Shown: positions 1-8,566, counted from the first letter of the stretch. The stretch is 64,000 nt of DNA from Sphingomonadales bacterium (GCA_027490095.1 JAIXYT010000033.1:1-64000); one strand, 5' to 3'. Made by a program: numbers and translations. The notes: generated from the letters alone by a model not told the origin.

Positions 1-688
1 CTTCCTCAACTACAAGGAAATGCGCGACAAGCACGATTACCTCGCCACCTTCGGCGTCGACAATGACCAGGACATCGCCCGCACGCTCGCCATGTTCGGC
101 GGCTTCACCGAAGGCCTGCAGCTCTTCGCCAGCTTCGCGATGCTCATGAACTTCCCGCGCTTCAACAAGATGAAGGGCATGGGCCAGATCGTCAGCTGGT
201 CCGTCCGCGACGAAAGCCTCCACTGCGAAGGCATCGTCAAGCTCTTCCACGCCTTCTGCGCCGAACGCGGCTGCCTCACCAAGGCCGTCCGCGACGACAT
301 CACCGACGTCTGCCAGAAGACCGTCCGCCTGGAAGACGCCTTCATCGACCTCGCCTTCGAAATGGGCCCGGTCCCCGGCATGCACGCCAAGGAGATCAAG
401 AAGTACATCCGCTTCATCGCCGACTGGCGCCTGAAGCAGCTCGGCCTCCAGCCGATCTACCTGATCGACGAGCACCCCCTGCCCTGGCTCCAGCCGCTGC
501 TGAACGGCGTCGAGCATGCGAACTTCTTCGAAACGCGGGCGACGGAGTATTCCAAGGCCGCGACGAAGGGGAACTGGAACGAGGTCTGGGAGAACTTTGA
601 CCGGCGGCAGGCTGCTAAGGTCGCGGCGCCGGCTAATGATCTTCCGGCGGAGGTGGATTTGTTGGGTGGGGTTGGGGCTGCTGAGTAG
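1..688 (+). CDS. nrdB: Ribonucleoside-diphosphate reductase, beta subunit (5'-truncated)
   Basis: This is the C-terminal part of the class Ia ribonucleotide reductase small subunit, the diiron protein that makes the tyrosyl radical used by NrdA to reduce ribonucleoside diphosphates. The reading frame is open from base 2 and the N-terminus lies outside the window, so roughly one third of the usual 330–380 residues is missing. The helix around SVRDESLHCEGIVKLFH holds a metal-ligand E/H pair, and the tail segment ANFFETRATEYSK matches the conserved NFFE..V.EY region near the end of the family. Family assignment is firm; the upstream neighbour cannot be seen. Confidence 0.95.
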   Translation, partial: FLNYKEMRDKHDYLATFGVDNDQDIARTLAMFGGFTEGLQLFASFAMLMNFPRFNKMKGMGQIVSWSVRDESLHCEGIVKLFHAFCAERGCLTKAVRDDITDVCQKTVRLEDAFIDLAFEMGPVPGMHAKEIKKYIRFIADWRLKQLGLQPIYLIDEHPLPWLQPLLNGVEHANFFETRATEYSKAATKGNWNEVWENFDRRQAAKVAAPANDLPAEVDLLGGVGAAE

Positions 689-697
689 GGCTGCTAA

Positions 698-2143
698 ATG
701 CCGAGATTGTCTAAGATATTCAAGCTCGGCGTCGGCCAAGGTGGCCTAGACTTCGTAGACACGATGACTGAGCGGGATATTCCCGTCTTCATTGAACCAT
801 ATGCGTTGGGCCTGCGAAGCGACCCGTGGTCATCCTTGTGCACTGACCATATCGTCTCATTCTTTGATGCTACAATCGGAGCAATTCGCGCTGGGCATGA
901 AGCTGACGCACGAGCCTTATTGGCCCACTTCGGAGAACCTAACGAAACTGGTCTTGGCTACGGCAAGAAGCGCAACGCCGGCAGAGGTGTCACTGGCGAA
1001 AAAGCGAACCGGCTCCTAGGCGCTCTTAAGAGAAGTTCCGCCATCCGTACTGGTGTGCTTACTGATCTCGGTGAAGCTGACCTTTTCGTGGAAGGCATAA
1101 GCGTCGATGGAATCTCCGATTTAGCAACAAGTATCTTGAGAGGGCCCCTCATAGACTTCACCCAACAGCAGTGCAGTAACTTGAGCATTCCAACTTCGAA
1201 TGTTGCTGCTGGATTTGTGTGGGATCCCGCATTACAAAAATGGACGGAAAAGTATGCTCAATTGCCTATTGCTCGTGGAAGTCCTCAGATTCTTGTACCT
1301 AAGCACATCGTCAGAAGGCGAATGCTTCTAAATAGCCAAGAATATTATTCTAAGCATGTGATTGAATTCATTAGAAGTCAGGAATATGCGGCCGATTCTG
1401 GCCTCTCTCGACTTTTGCGAGCTCCTAGAAGACTGCCTACCAAAAAAGAAATAAAGGAAAAAAATCCGTTCTCAAAAGAGTTTCTTGCGCGATTCTCTCT
1501 TCAGCATCCGCATGTGTTGGAGAAGTATAAAGAATTCTACGCATCGCTGCCAAGCGCTACTGGGATTGTGTCCGACGAGGAATTGAGCGACGGGTTCCGC
1601 GAGGACCTCTTTGCAAAAGCGTTAAAGGAGGAACTGGCAAACATTGCGCCAGGCACGGCAAATGCGGACTCTTATCATAAGCTAATGCTTGCAATTTGTG
1701 AGCTATTGTTCTTTCCAAGCTTGGCTATGCCAGAATGTGAATATAAGCTCCACGCTGGTAGGAAGCGTGTAGATATCATGTATTCCAACATCGCAGATGT
1801 TGGATTCTTTCATCGAATGATGTCCTATCCGCAAACTAAGTCGGTTGTTGTTCCAATCGAATGTAAGAATTACTCTGAAGATCCTAAGAACCCGCAGCTC
1901 GATCAACTTGCGGGATACTTTGGTGAGATGCGTGGTTGGTTTGGTATACTGCTTTATCGATCTTCTGCCGACGATGATAGAATTCTTGAGAGATGTCGTG
2001 ACACCGCCAAAGATGGGCGTGGTGTGATCTTGCCTCTTTCGGACTTTCACATCACGCAGCTACTGGACTTTGTTGAGGGTAAGCGCCGGTCAAAGGTTGA
2101 GGAGTGGTTGCAGCGGCGTTTTAACAGCATAGTGGCCAAGTAG
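698..2143 (+). CDS. Orphan protein with PD-(D/E)xK-type nuclease signature, AT-richer than its surroundings
   Basis: This 481-residue protein has no name that I recognise. Near its C-terminus (residues about 350–395) it carries GRKRVDIMY followed by VVVPIECKNYS, the D...ExK arrangement of restriction-endonuclease-like folds, then a predicted core with DQLAGYFGEMRGWFGILLY. It begins 10 bp after nrdB. Base and codon use differ clearly from the flanks: many A/T-ending codons, AAA and ATT, against the GC-rich neighbours, so recent transfer is likely. An HNH nuclease follows on the other strand. A defence or DNA-damage role is plausible but is inference; it could also be an inactive remnant of a mobile element. 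Confidence 0.7.
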   Translation: MPRLSKIFKLGVGQGGLDFVDTMTERDIPVFIEPYALGLRSDPWSSLCTDHIVSFFDATIGAIRAGHEADARALLAHFGEPNETGLGYGKKRNAGRGVTGEKANRLLGALKRSSAIRTGVLTDLGEADLFVEGISVDGISDLATSILRGPLIDFTQQQCSNLSIPTSNVAAGFVWDPALQKWTEKYAQLPIARGSPQILVPKHIVRRRMLLNSQEYYSKHVIEFIRSQEYAADSGLSRLLRAPRRLPTKKEIKEKNPFSKEFLARFSLQHPHVLEKYKEFYASLPSATGIVSDEELSDGFREDLFAKALKEELANIAPGTANADSYHKLMLAICELLFFPSLAMPECEYKLHAGRKRVDIMYSNIADVGFFHRMMSYPQTKSVVVPIECKNYSEDPKNPQLDQLAGYFGEMRGWFGILLYRSSADDDRILERCRDTAKDGRGVILPLSDFHITQLLDFVEGKRRSKVEEWLQRRFNSIVAK

Positions 2144-2206
2144 CTCTTGTAAATCCGAGGAAATCCGGCGGGGAAATCCGGGGACACAATACCTATTTCC
2201 TGACGC

Positions 2207-2878
2207 CTAAGCCGCCTCCGGCCAATCCCCACTTGCACACCACCCCCGATGCACCGCCAGCCGCGCCCGGTTGCCCGCTGACAACCGCCCCAGCTTCGGC
2301 ACCCCCTCCAGGTTGAGCGCCACCCGCGTCGCCGCCCCCAACCCCGGAAACGCCACCGGCTCACCCTCGGCGTCGAAACTCACCAGCCCCCGGTCAAACG
2401 CCGCATCCCACAGCGCAGACAGCAACAGCCCATTCTCAGGGTCCAGCCGCTCCCTTTCGTCCGCACACGCACTCCAGGCGATGATGTGCGAAGCCCGCAG
2501 CAACCCCGGCTCCGAAATCCCCGTCAGCGGGCACCGGCCCTCCCACCGCTCCAGCAAGGCCTTCCGAAACGGCGACTGCCCCACCCGAGCCATCACCCGC
2601 CGCTCCACCTGCGTCCGGATAGCCGCCTCCACATCGGCCTGGTCCCCACCAGCCTCGGCCAGCCGATAGACACCCCCACCCGAAAAAATCAGCAGCCCGG
2701 CATCCCGAAGCTCCTGCAACTCCCGGCTCAAGGTCTGCTCAGGCGACTTCCCCCGAGACCCCGTCTCGGCCACGATCTGCGCCAGCTCCCCGGCCAGCAA
2801 ATCCCCCCGCGTGAACGCACCCCCGGAAGCAGCCGCCCGCCGCCGAACAGCCGCCCAAACCGAGTCACGCCACCGCAT
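2207..2878 (-). CDS. HNH endonuclease domain protein
   Basis: The 223-residue product ends in an HNH-type nuclease domain. Residues about 125–175 contain RCPLTGISEPGLLRASHI, an Asp/Glu-rich linker and DPENGLLLSALWDAAFDRG, the arrangement of the HNH_2 group found in many stand-alone restriction-like proteins. The N-terminal 90 residues look like a winged-helix or DpnI-C-like DNA-binding part (LSRELQELRDAGLLIFSGGGVYRL). Such proteins often cut DNA in restriction or defence settings, but a specific role cannot be read here. It ends 64 bp from the convergent AT-rich gene. Confidence 0.8.
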   Translation of the reverse strand: MRWRDSVWAAVRRRAAASGGAFTRGDLLAGELAQIVAETGSRGKSPEQTLSRELQELRDAGLLIFSGGGVYRLAEAGGDQADVEAAIRTQVERRVMARVGQSPFRKALLERWEGRCPLTGISEPGLLRASHIIAWSACADERERLDPENGLLLSALWDAAFDRGLVSFDAEGEPVAFPGLGAATRVALNLEGVPKLGRLSAGNRARLAVHRGWCASGDWPEAA

Positions 2879-2925
2879 GATACAAAACTAGCTCTGCCCA
2901 GCTGTGGCCGGCAAACGCCACTCAC

Positions 2926-3303
2926 TCAAATCGCTCGCTTCCCGATCCAACCCTTTTGGCTGGCATAGCATGTGCCGCCGACTGCAATCGCTCCTGCAGT
3001 AACCCCAATTGCCCCGGCAACCACAACGGGCGAACTCAGGATTGCAAGGCTCGTGGCGGCGATGCCTCCAAGCGTTCCGGCGATGTAGCCGCTCCCTCCC
3101 GCGCCAACCGAAGTGAGGATGGCCGCTCCGCTGGCGTGCGGGACGGCCGCAATGCCTGCTGCCGACGCCACAGAACTGGTTGAAGCCACGGCGGCTCCGG
3201 TTCCAGCCACCCAACGGGCAGCCTTCTGACAAACACCCGCACTTGCGCCTGACGGCGCGAGACTTGCCAAAACAGCACTGCCAATCGTCGAAAAACGCTT
3301 CAT
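2926..3303 (-). CDS. Small Ala/Gly-rich exported or membrane protein
   Basis: No known family is recognised. The 125-residue product starts MKRFSTIGSAVLASLAPSGA, a probable signal peptide or anchor, and continues with long hydrophobic, Gly/Ala/Val-rich stretches (residues about 60–110) that could form two transmembrane helices with glycine-zipper character. Two cysteines sit in the mature part (CQKA near residue 24 and TCYASQ near residue 111). The start at 3303 is preferred over an in-frame ATG 24 bp upstream because GTGGGGA lies a suitable distance before it. Confidence 0.6.
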   Translation of the reverse strand: MKRFSTIGSAVLASLAPSGASAGVCQKAARWVAGTGAAVASTSSVASAAGIAAVPHASGAAILTSVGAGGSGYIAGTLGGIAATSLAILSSPVVVAGAIGVTAGAIAVGGTCYASQKGWIGKRAI

Positions 3304-3474
3304 TGCCCATTCCCCACCAAGCCGCATGCCGGCGGACGCGAAGTGGTAGACTGCCTATAGCTTTTCAAGACCACCGAAGAAATCATGCGGCAAAGCCACT
3401 TGCTGATCGAATAGAATGCCGACTATCGATCTTGAAGGAACTGCCTGTATACGGCTGAAATACTGGCTACCTCC

Positions 3475-3662
3475 CACCAGCGGCCGGCGGCAAAGCCGCC
3501 GAGTCCGCCCCCAGCCCCAAGAAGAAACAAGAAAGGTTGCGGGCAAAGCCCGCGCGTCGGACGGGCTGAGGCGGAGGGCTACGCCATCGCCCCACCCGCC
3601 GGCCGGGCCTTCGGCGTGTCGCGGATTATGGCTGCGCCATAACCGTCGCCGCCTTCGGCCTA
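3475..3662. repeat. Hairpin-mosaic intergenic repeat, copy A
   Basis: This is the first of three related copies (also 4575–4787 and 5693–5935). Shared blocks are CAGCGGCCGGCGGC, GCCGCCGAGTCCGC, GCGGGCAAAGCCCGCGCGTC, CCGGCCGGGCCTTCGGCGTG and GTCGCGGATTA...TAACCGTCGCCGCC. The inner hairpin is TTATGGCTGCGCCATAA here and differs in sequence but not in shape in the other copies. The copy ends at the stop codon of the minus-strand gene 3660–3929, so it may act as its transcription terminator or mRNA 3' end. Confidence 0.75.
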
Positions 3663-3929
3663 CTCCTGATCCTCTTTGGGGACCCAATTGCAGAACCAGC
3701 CCGGGCTGATCAGATGCTCCCAGCGCGTCCTGGCGAGACTCTCGTACCCGTCCGAAAGCAGCTCGCCTGTCCCGATGCTCTTCGGCTCGAAGCCGTGCGC
3801 TTCCAACACCCCTCGCATGAACCCTTGCGGATCCGCCCGGAACGCAGCCTGCTCTTCATCCGACAGCTCCAGCTCGAAGACCTCGGCTTCCACCGTCACC
3901 GTCTCGTTCCTGCGGCGCAATTCCACCAT
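3660..3929 (-). CDS. Small protein of unknown function, possible leader-type peptide
   Basis: The 89-residue product has a good ribosome binding site (GGAGGTTGGC) directly before its ATG. It is acidic and helical in the first half (ELELSDEEQAAFRADPQGFM) and ends with an aromatic-rich tail holding one cysteine (WEHLISPGWFCNWVPKEDQE). The DPQGF/L-type helix loosely resembles the nitrile-hydratase-like leader peptides of some RiPP precursors, but no maturation enzyme is nearby, so this is only a suggestion. Its stop codon abuts repeat copy A. Confidence 0.55.
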   Translation of the reverse strand: MVELRRRNETVTVEAEVFELELSDEEQAAFRADPQGFMRGVLEAHGFEPKSIGTGELLSDGYESLARTRWEHLISPGWFCNWVPKEDQE

Positions 3930-4184
3930 GCCAACCTCCAGACCACCTACGTCAAAGATATCATGGCAACCGGAAACGTCTCAATACTTGGCATGGCGCC
4001 ATACAAAAAGCTTAATATGACATTCATTCTGTCGAATCAACTTGGCACACGCCTGGACAAATCAGCAAGATATTCCCCTTCTTGTCTGTGACGCCAATTG
4101 TCCACCTTTACGTCATAAGTATAGGTGTGGACTCCACTTTCCGCGTTAACTATTGTGCAGCTGCTTCAACATGGGGAGGCAGCA

Positions 4185-4571
4185 ATGCGTACAACATATC
4201 TTCTCGCCACGATGCTCGCCTGCGCGTCCGCTCCGGCCCTCGCGCAGCCGAAGCCTGGCTGCGATGTCACCGGCGCCTGGCTGATCCGCCAGAGCAACAA
4301 TGCGGTCGTTGAAATGGATGTCAGGCGGGGCGAGAATGGCGGGCTCGTCGGCTCCGCCAGCACCGCCCAGCAGACCGGCTCGATGGTGGGCGACGTCGAA
4401 GGCCGCAATGTGGAGTTCACCATCAAATGGCGGCCGAACAAGGCCGTTGGTGTCTACCAGGGCCGCATCACCCGCAGCGGCGACCAGATAATGGGCACCA
4501 CCTACAATCAGGCAGACCCGCGCGAGCAGGCGAATTGGGTCGTCGAACGCCGCTTCAACAACTGCCAATGA
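4185..4571 (+). CDS. Exported hypothetical protein, beta-rich
   Basis: The 128-residue product begins with a clear Sec signal peptide (MRTTYLLATMLACASAPALA, cleavage after ALA) and is predicted to be periplasmic. The mature part alternates hydrophobic and polar residues with many glycines (GAWLIRQ, GLVGSAST, VGVYQGRITRSGDQIMGTTY), which suggests a small lipocalin-like beta barrel. Two cysteines, one near the start and one at the penultimate position, could pair. The start is set by GGGGAGG eight bases upstream. No family name is recognised. Repeat copy B follows directly. Confidence 0.7.
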   Translation: MRTTYLLATMLACASAPALAQPKPGCDVTGAWLIRQSNNAVVEMDVRRGENGGLVGSASTAQQTGSMVGDVEGRNVEFTIKWRPNKAVGVYQGRITRSGDQIMGTTYNQADPREQANWVVERRFNNCQ

Positions 4572-4574
4572 TTC

Positions 4575-4787
4575 CGCCGGCGGCCGGCGGCGCACGACGC
4601 GCGGGCCAAGCCCGCGCCAGTCACCGCAGGTGAACGCCGCCGAGCCCGCCCGGGCAGAAAGGACAAGAACAGAAGAGGTTGCGGGCATAGCCCGCGCGTC
4701 GGACGTGTCGGCTCCGCCGCACGCCGGCCGGGCCTGCGGCGTGTCGCGGATTAGCGCTGCGCGCTAACCGTCGCCGCCTTTCGGCGC
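4575..4787. repeat. Hairpin-mosaic intergenic repeat, copy B, overlapping a coding end
   Basis: This copy shares blocks with copies at 3475 and 5693. Its inner hairpin is TTAGCGCTGCGCGCTAA, a different sequence from copy A with the same fold. The last codons and the stop of the PEP-CTERM gene (4751–5539, minus strand) lie inside the repeat, so the tail of that protein after VRRKA is repeat-encoded. The copy carries an extra segment (GTCACCGCAGGTGAAC) that is also found in copy C but not in copy A. Confidence 0.75.
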
Positions 4788-5539
4788 ACTGCAGCGCCGA
4801 TCAGGCCGAACCCCACGATCATCATCGCCCAGGTCGCCGGTTCCGGAATAACCGGCGTTGTCGGCTTCGCGCCGAAACGCAACGTGTCGAAACCGATGTT
4901 GGCGTCCGGGAACTCGTCATTGTCGTCATTGTCGGTGAACACGATCCGGGTGATGTCGCCATCGGTGGAGGTAACGCCGAAGAAGCTCGTGCCGGCCGCA
5001 ACGCCGCCGCCCCCGCTGCCGCCGGTGATGCCGCCGCTCGCGATAACGCCATTGGCGTTGTAGATCGTGTAGCTCACGAAGGTGCAGCAATCGAACGACT
5101 GGTGCAGGATATCCAGCCCGAAGGACTTCAACGGCGTCGTGAAGTCCAGCCGCAGGCTGTCCTTCTGGCCAAGGGCAGGGCCGGGCACCAGCAAGGAACC
5201 GCCCGGCGAAAGCACCTTGCTGCCCGATGTCGGGATCAGCACATTGGTCGCAGGATTGGGCGCGCCGCTGAAGCCCCCCGGCGTGCTGGTTGAAGCACCT
5301 GTCACCACCTCGAGTGTGTTGCCGTCCGGGCTGCTGAAGGTCACCCCGGAAACCGTTGTGCCGGCAATGTCATCGCTCAGGCTTTCGAAATCGATCGCGA
5401 CGGTCGGCGTGCCGGCGGCCAGGTTGAACCCGGCCAGATCACTCTGGAACACGGAAACGGCCGCCCCGGCAGTCCCCGCCGAAAACAACGCCGCACCGCA
5501 TGCACCCAGCATGGCGCTCGTCCGAAACAGTCTGGTCAT
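4751..5539 (-). CDS. PEPxxWA-CTERM sorting domain protein
   Basis: The 262-residue protein has an N-terminal signal peptide (RTSAMLGACGAALFSAGTAGA) and a C-terminal sorting tag: PEPATWAMM, then a hydrophobic helix (IVGFGLIGAAV) and a basic end (RRKA). This is the alphaproteobacterial version of the PEP-CTERM/exosortase export signal, typical of exopolysaccharide-associated surface proteins. The middle is beta-rich with DGDITRIVFTDNDDNDE, a possible calcium site. The start at 5539 has GGGGG eight bases upstream. The tail after VRRKA lies within repeat copy B. No exosortase gene is in the window. Confidence 0.85.
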   Translation of the reverse strand: MTRLFRTSAMLGACGAALFSAGTAGAAVSVFQSDLAGFNLAAGTPTVAIDFESLSDDIAGTTVSGVTFSSPDGNTLEVVTGASTSTPGGFSGAPNPATNVLIPTSGSKVLSPGGSLLVPGPALGQKDSLRLDFTTPLKSFGLDILHQSFDCCTFVSYTIYNANGVIASGGITGGSGGGGVAAGTSFFGVTSTDGDITRIVFTDNDDNDEFPDANIGFDTLRFGAKPTTPVIPEPATWAMMIVGFGLIGAAVRRKAATVSAQR

Positions 5540-5692
5540 GGTCATGCCCCCAGTCCGAAAAAATCGTTGCAAGACCATCCGGCCCTGCAACTGCCCCAGG
5601 GAAAGTATGACTCCATTGGCGTTTGCTATCAAGGCGCATCGGCAGCCGAGCCGTTCTGCCCGTTCGAGGGAGCATCCGGGTGCACGAGATGC

Positions 5693-5935
5693 CACCAGCG
5701 GCCGGCGGCGCACAACGCGCGGGCGCACCGAAGGTCAGCCTCCGGCTGAACGCCCGTGCTCGTCACCGAAGGTGAACGCCGCCGAGTCCGCGCAAGAAGG
5801 GAAGGGCAGGCAGAAAGGGTCCGGCAAAGCCGGACTCGTCGGACTGGCCGTGGCCAGAGGGCCACGACTCAGCCGGCCGGGCATGCGGTGAGTCGAGAAT
5901 TTGCGCTTCGCACAAATCTTCGCCACCTACTGCCA
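5693..5935. repeat. Hairpin-mosaic intergenic repeat, copy C
   Basis: This is the third and longest copy. It keeps CCACCAGCGGCCGGCGGCG, GAACGCCGCCGAGTCCGCGC and the CAGCCGGCCGGGCATGC block. Its internal hairpins are different: GGGTCCGGCAAAGCCGGAC, TGGCCGTGGCCAGAGGGCCA and TTTGCGCTTCGCACAAA. It occupies most of the gap between the PEP-CTERM gene and the small gene at 6025 and has no coding sense. Confidence 0.7.
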
Positions 5936-6024
5936 AATAATCGGCAATATCATTGTCCCTTGGGATTAAATCCCCATATGTCACTCACCGAATAATCGGT
6001 AAGAAATGGCAAGGGAGAACACCC

Positions 6025-6195
6025 ATGGGCATCTTCAACAAGTCAGAGCCTTCAGGAACTGCTCCCGTGATCAACGCCGGCGCACCTCAGCCCGGCGTGA
6101 ACAATACGCCCGGAAAGCCTGCCCAACCGGCAACGGCACCGGCCACACCGGCCCAGCCGCACACCGCGAAGCCGGTCGAAACCCGCAAGGCCTGA
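6025..6195 (+). CDS. Small Pro/Ala-rich soluble protein
   Basis: The 56-residue product (MGIFNKSEPSGTAP...) is rich in Pro, Ala, Thr and Asn, has no hydrophobic segment and is probably disordered. A ribosome binding site (AAGGGAGA) precedes the ATG. Upstream lie two short inverted repeats sharing AATAATCGG (near 5932 and 5990), a possible regulator site. No family or function is recognised, so it is annotated on start signal and composition alone. Confidence 0.5.
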   Translation: MGIFNKSEPSGTAPVINAGAPQPGVNNTPGKPAQPATAPATPAQPHTAKPVETRKA

Positions 6196-6204
6196 ACCAG
6201 AGAG

Positions 6205-6222
6205 GGCGGGCGCAAGCCCGCC
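6205..6222. terminator. Hairpin between convergent genes
   Basis: GGCGGGC and GCCCGCC form a 7 bp stem around a GCAA loop, followed by GTCTTGG. It lies between the convergent genes ending at 6195 and 6250 and could serve both strands. Confidence 0.5.
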
Positions 6223-6249
6223 GTCTTGGCCCTCCAGGGGCAGGGCGCC

Positions 6250-6966
6250 CTAGATCTCCCCCCCGATCGCCCCCACCCACCAGCTCACCCCGATCGTCAC
6301 CCCCGCCACGATCAGCGTCCTGAGCACCGTCCGCGGCCCGTTCATGCCCCCCGCCCGCGCCCCCACCATCGACACCAGCATCAGCGACACCAGCACCGAA
6401 AACAGCACCAGCATCAGCTCGATGCGCAGCGGCACATACCAGGCGATCAGCAGCGGCACCGCCGCGCCCAGCCCATAGCCCAGCGCCGCCCCCACCCCCG
6501 ATATCACCACCTCGGCCGCCGACGTCAGCCGCACGATCCCGTGCTCCCGCTCCAGCGCCGCCTTCAGCCGCGACCGCACCAGCAGCTCGTCCGCCACCTC
6601 GCATGCCAGCTCCTCCGGCAGCCCCTTGTCGCAATAATGCGCCACCAGCGCCGCCCGCTCCGCCGCGGCCTCGGCGGCGCCCTCCGTCCGGTGCGCCGCC
6701 CGCTCGTCCGCAATCGCCTGCTGCTCCGCCTCGCGCGCCGCTGCCGTCTCGCTCCACTTGGCCCCGCCCGCCGTCAGCATCCCCGCCACGATCGCGGCCT
6801 TGCCCGCCACCAGCAGCACCGCCTCGTCCGCGCCCGCCGCCACGAACCCCAGCAGGATCCCCGCCGTGCTGATGATCCCGTCCTGCGCCGCCAGCGCCCA
6901 GCCGCGCCGGCTCTCGGCATCGCCCAGATAGTCCCGCAAATCCCCCGAAACCGTGCGCCGCGACAT
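6250..6966 (-). CDS. VIT1/CCC1 family membrane protein
   Basis: The 238-residue protein belongs to the VIT1/CCC1 family of iron and manganese transporters related to yeast Ccc1 and plant VIT1. The first helix carries the family signature AAQDGIISTAGILLGF, followed by AGKAAIVAGMLTAGGAKW. A soluble acidic helical section (residues about 70–125) follows, where the family holds its metal-binding domain, then three hydrophobic helices. Transport of Fe2+/Mn2+ across the inner membrane is the family role; the direction and the ion are inferred. The start is set at 6966 because the 25 residues encoded upstream are basic and unlike the family. Confidence 0.8.
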   Translation of the reverse strand: MSRRTVSGDLRDYLGDAESRRGWALAAQDGIISTAGILLGFVAAGADEAVLLVAGKAAIVAGMLTAGGAKWSETAAAREAEQQAIADERAAHRTEGAAEAAAERAALVAHYCDKGLPEELACEVADELLVRSRLKAALEREHGIVRLTSAAEVVISGVGAALGYGLGAAVPLLIAWYVPLRIELMLVLFSVLVSLMLVSMVGARAGGMNGPRTVLRTLIVAGVTIGVSWWVGAIGGEI

Positions 6967-7252
6967 GAAAGCCAGCTTAATCCGCGAAAATGCGCACCGC
7001 CAGCGCGCCATTTTGCGCGCCAAATGCACGCGACATGTCATGTATGTGATGCAGAGAAGCCCATGAAAAACGCAAATGTTCGGTCCTCAAGGGTTGCAGG
7101 ATTGAAACATTGACGCCAAATCGCCGGCGCGGACCGGGCCCCTCTGGCGCCAACGAGCGCGATGTCGGCCGCTTCGAACCTGCAGGCGCAAGGGCAGCAA
7201 GGCCGCCCGCGCTTCAGGCTTCGAATCCAGACACTTGGGATGAGGAGCGACC

Positions 7253-7684
7253 ATGATCACCATCATTGCAACCACGCTGGCCCTGGCCATTGCCCCGCAG
7301 CCGATCGCACACACCGTGACGGTCGAGCACCAGTCCGCGCCGCTCAACGCGACCTACAAGGCCGATGTCGCGGTCACCACCCGCCAGATCGGCATGTCCG
7401 CCGGCGCCCGCCCCGGCACCGCCCGCTGCCTCTGGGAAGCCCGGGTCGGCGTGATCCGCGAAATTGCCCGTGAAAACAGCGCTGTATACAGCCGTCGGCT
7501 CGATGCCGACAAGCTGATCGAGGGCAGCCGCGCCGGTTCCTGCGCCACCGTCGGCCGCCAGCTCGAACGCGACCTCGCCGCCCGCCAGACCGATGTCCGC
7601 GCCCATGTCCAACAGGTCGCCCAGCGCGACCAGGACGCCCTGCGCGCCGATCTGCGCACCATGACGGAACTGGCCCAGAACTGA
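7253..7684 (+). CDS. Exported hypothetical protein
   Basis: The 143-residue product has a short N-terminal hydrophobic segment (ITIIATTLALAIA) followed by a polar mature part. That part has two cysteines (ARCLWEA and GSCATV) that could pair and a helical C-terminus rich in Arg, Gln and Asp. TGAGGAGCGACC supplies the ribosome binding site. It is probably periplasmic. No named family is recognised. Confidence 0.65.
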   Translation: MITIIATTLALAIAPQPIAHTVTVEHQSAPLNATYKADVAVTTRQIGMSAGARPGTARCLWEARVGVIREIARENSAVYSRRLDADKLIEGSRAGSCATVGRQLERDLAARQTDVRAHVQQVAQRDQDALRADLRTMTELAQN

Positions 7685-7691
7685 CCCGCCC

Positions 7692-7724
7692 GGCGGGGCT
7701 AGGGCGACTGCCCCTGGCCCCGCC
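7692..7724 (+). terminator. GC-rich hairpin after the exported protein gene
   Basis: GGCGGGGCTAGGG pairs with CCCTGGCCCCGCC (one G·U pair) around a short loop just after the stop at 7684. There is no clear T-run, so termination is likely but not certain. Confidence 0.5.
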
Positions 7725-7786
7725 AATGCGGGGGCTGGCGCATCGCTGCGCCCTGGGGCATTTTCAGCCCCGGGGAGGATCGTAGG

Positions 7787-8566
7787 ATGCAGGCTGCCCA
7801 GCAGGTCCCGCTCGCGCCGGTTTCCGTCGCCGGCAACCTCCGATTGTCCGATCTGCGCGCAGCGCTCGCGGCCGGGTGGCAGGATTTCCGCCGCTTTCCG
7901 GTCTATGGCCTTTTCTTTGCAGCGGTTTATGTCGCGGCAGGCCTCGCGCTCGCCTGGGCCGTGTTCGCCCGGGGCCAGCCGCAATGGCTTGCGCTTGCTG
8001 TCGCGGGCTTTCCCCTTGTCGGCCCCTTCACTGCGGTCGGCCTCTACGAGGTCAGCCGCCGGCGGGAAGCCGGGCTGCCCGTGTCCTGGGGCCCGGTCCT
8101 GACCGCCGTGCGGGCCCGGGGTGACGACCAGATCATGATGATCGGCTTCATCCTGTTCATGGCCTTCGGCCTCTGGCTGTTCATCGCCCATGGCATTTCG
8201 GCGATCTTCCTGTCCAACGCGCCGATCGGCGCCACCGGCGCCGATCTCTATGTGCGGGGGCCGGGCCTTGCGATGCTGCTGTTCGGCAGCGCCGTCGGCG
8301 CGCTCTTCGCGCTCGCGCTCTTTTCCCTGACGGTGATCAGCCTGCCGCTGCTTGTCGACCGCAAGGTCGACTTCATGACGGCGATCATCGTCAGCCTCGG
8401 CTGCGTGCGTTCGAACGGCCGGGTGATGCTCGCCTGGGCTGCGATCGTTGCCCTGCTGCTGCTTGTCGCGATGCTGCCGGGCTTCCTGGGGCTGCTGGTC
8501 GTGCTTCCGGTGCTCGGCCATGCCACCTGGCACCTCTACCGGCGCGCAGTGCCTTCGCCGGCTTGA
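7787..8566 (+). CDS. DUF2189 family integral membrane protein
   Basis: The 259-residue product has six hydrophobic helices. The N-terminal [20 protein letters not shown] and the later [22 protein letters not shown] motifs are characteristic of DUF2189, sometimes mislabelled as cytochrome c oxidase subunit I. Members sit in the inner membrane and their function is unknown. The gene stands alone downstream of a hairpin. Confidence 0.85.
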   Translation: MQAAQQVPLAPVSVAGNLRLSDLRAALAAGWQDFRRFPVYGLFFAAVYVAAGLALAWAVFARGQPQWLALAVAGFPLVGPFTAVGLYEVSRRREAGLPVSWGPVLTAVRARGDDQIMMIGFILFMAFGLWLFIAHGISAIFLSNAPIGATGADLYVRGPGLAMLLFGSAVGALFALALFSLTVISLPLLVDRKVDFMTAIIVSLGCVRSNGRVMLAWAAIVALLLLVAMLPGFLGLLVVLPVLGHATWHLYRRAVPSPA

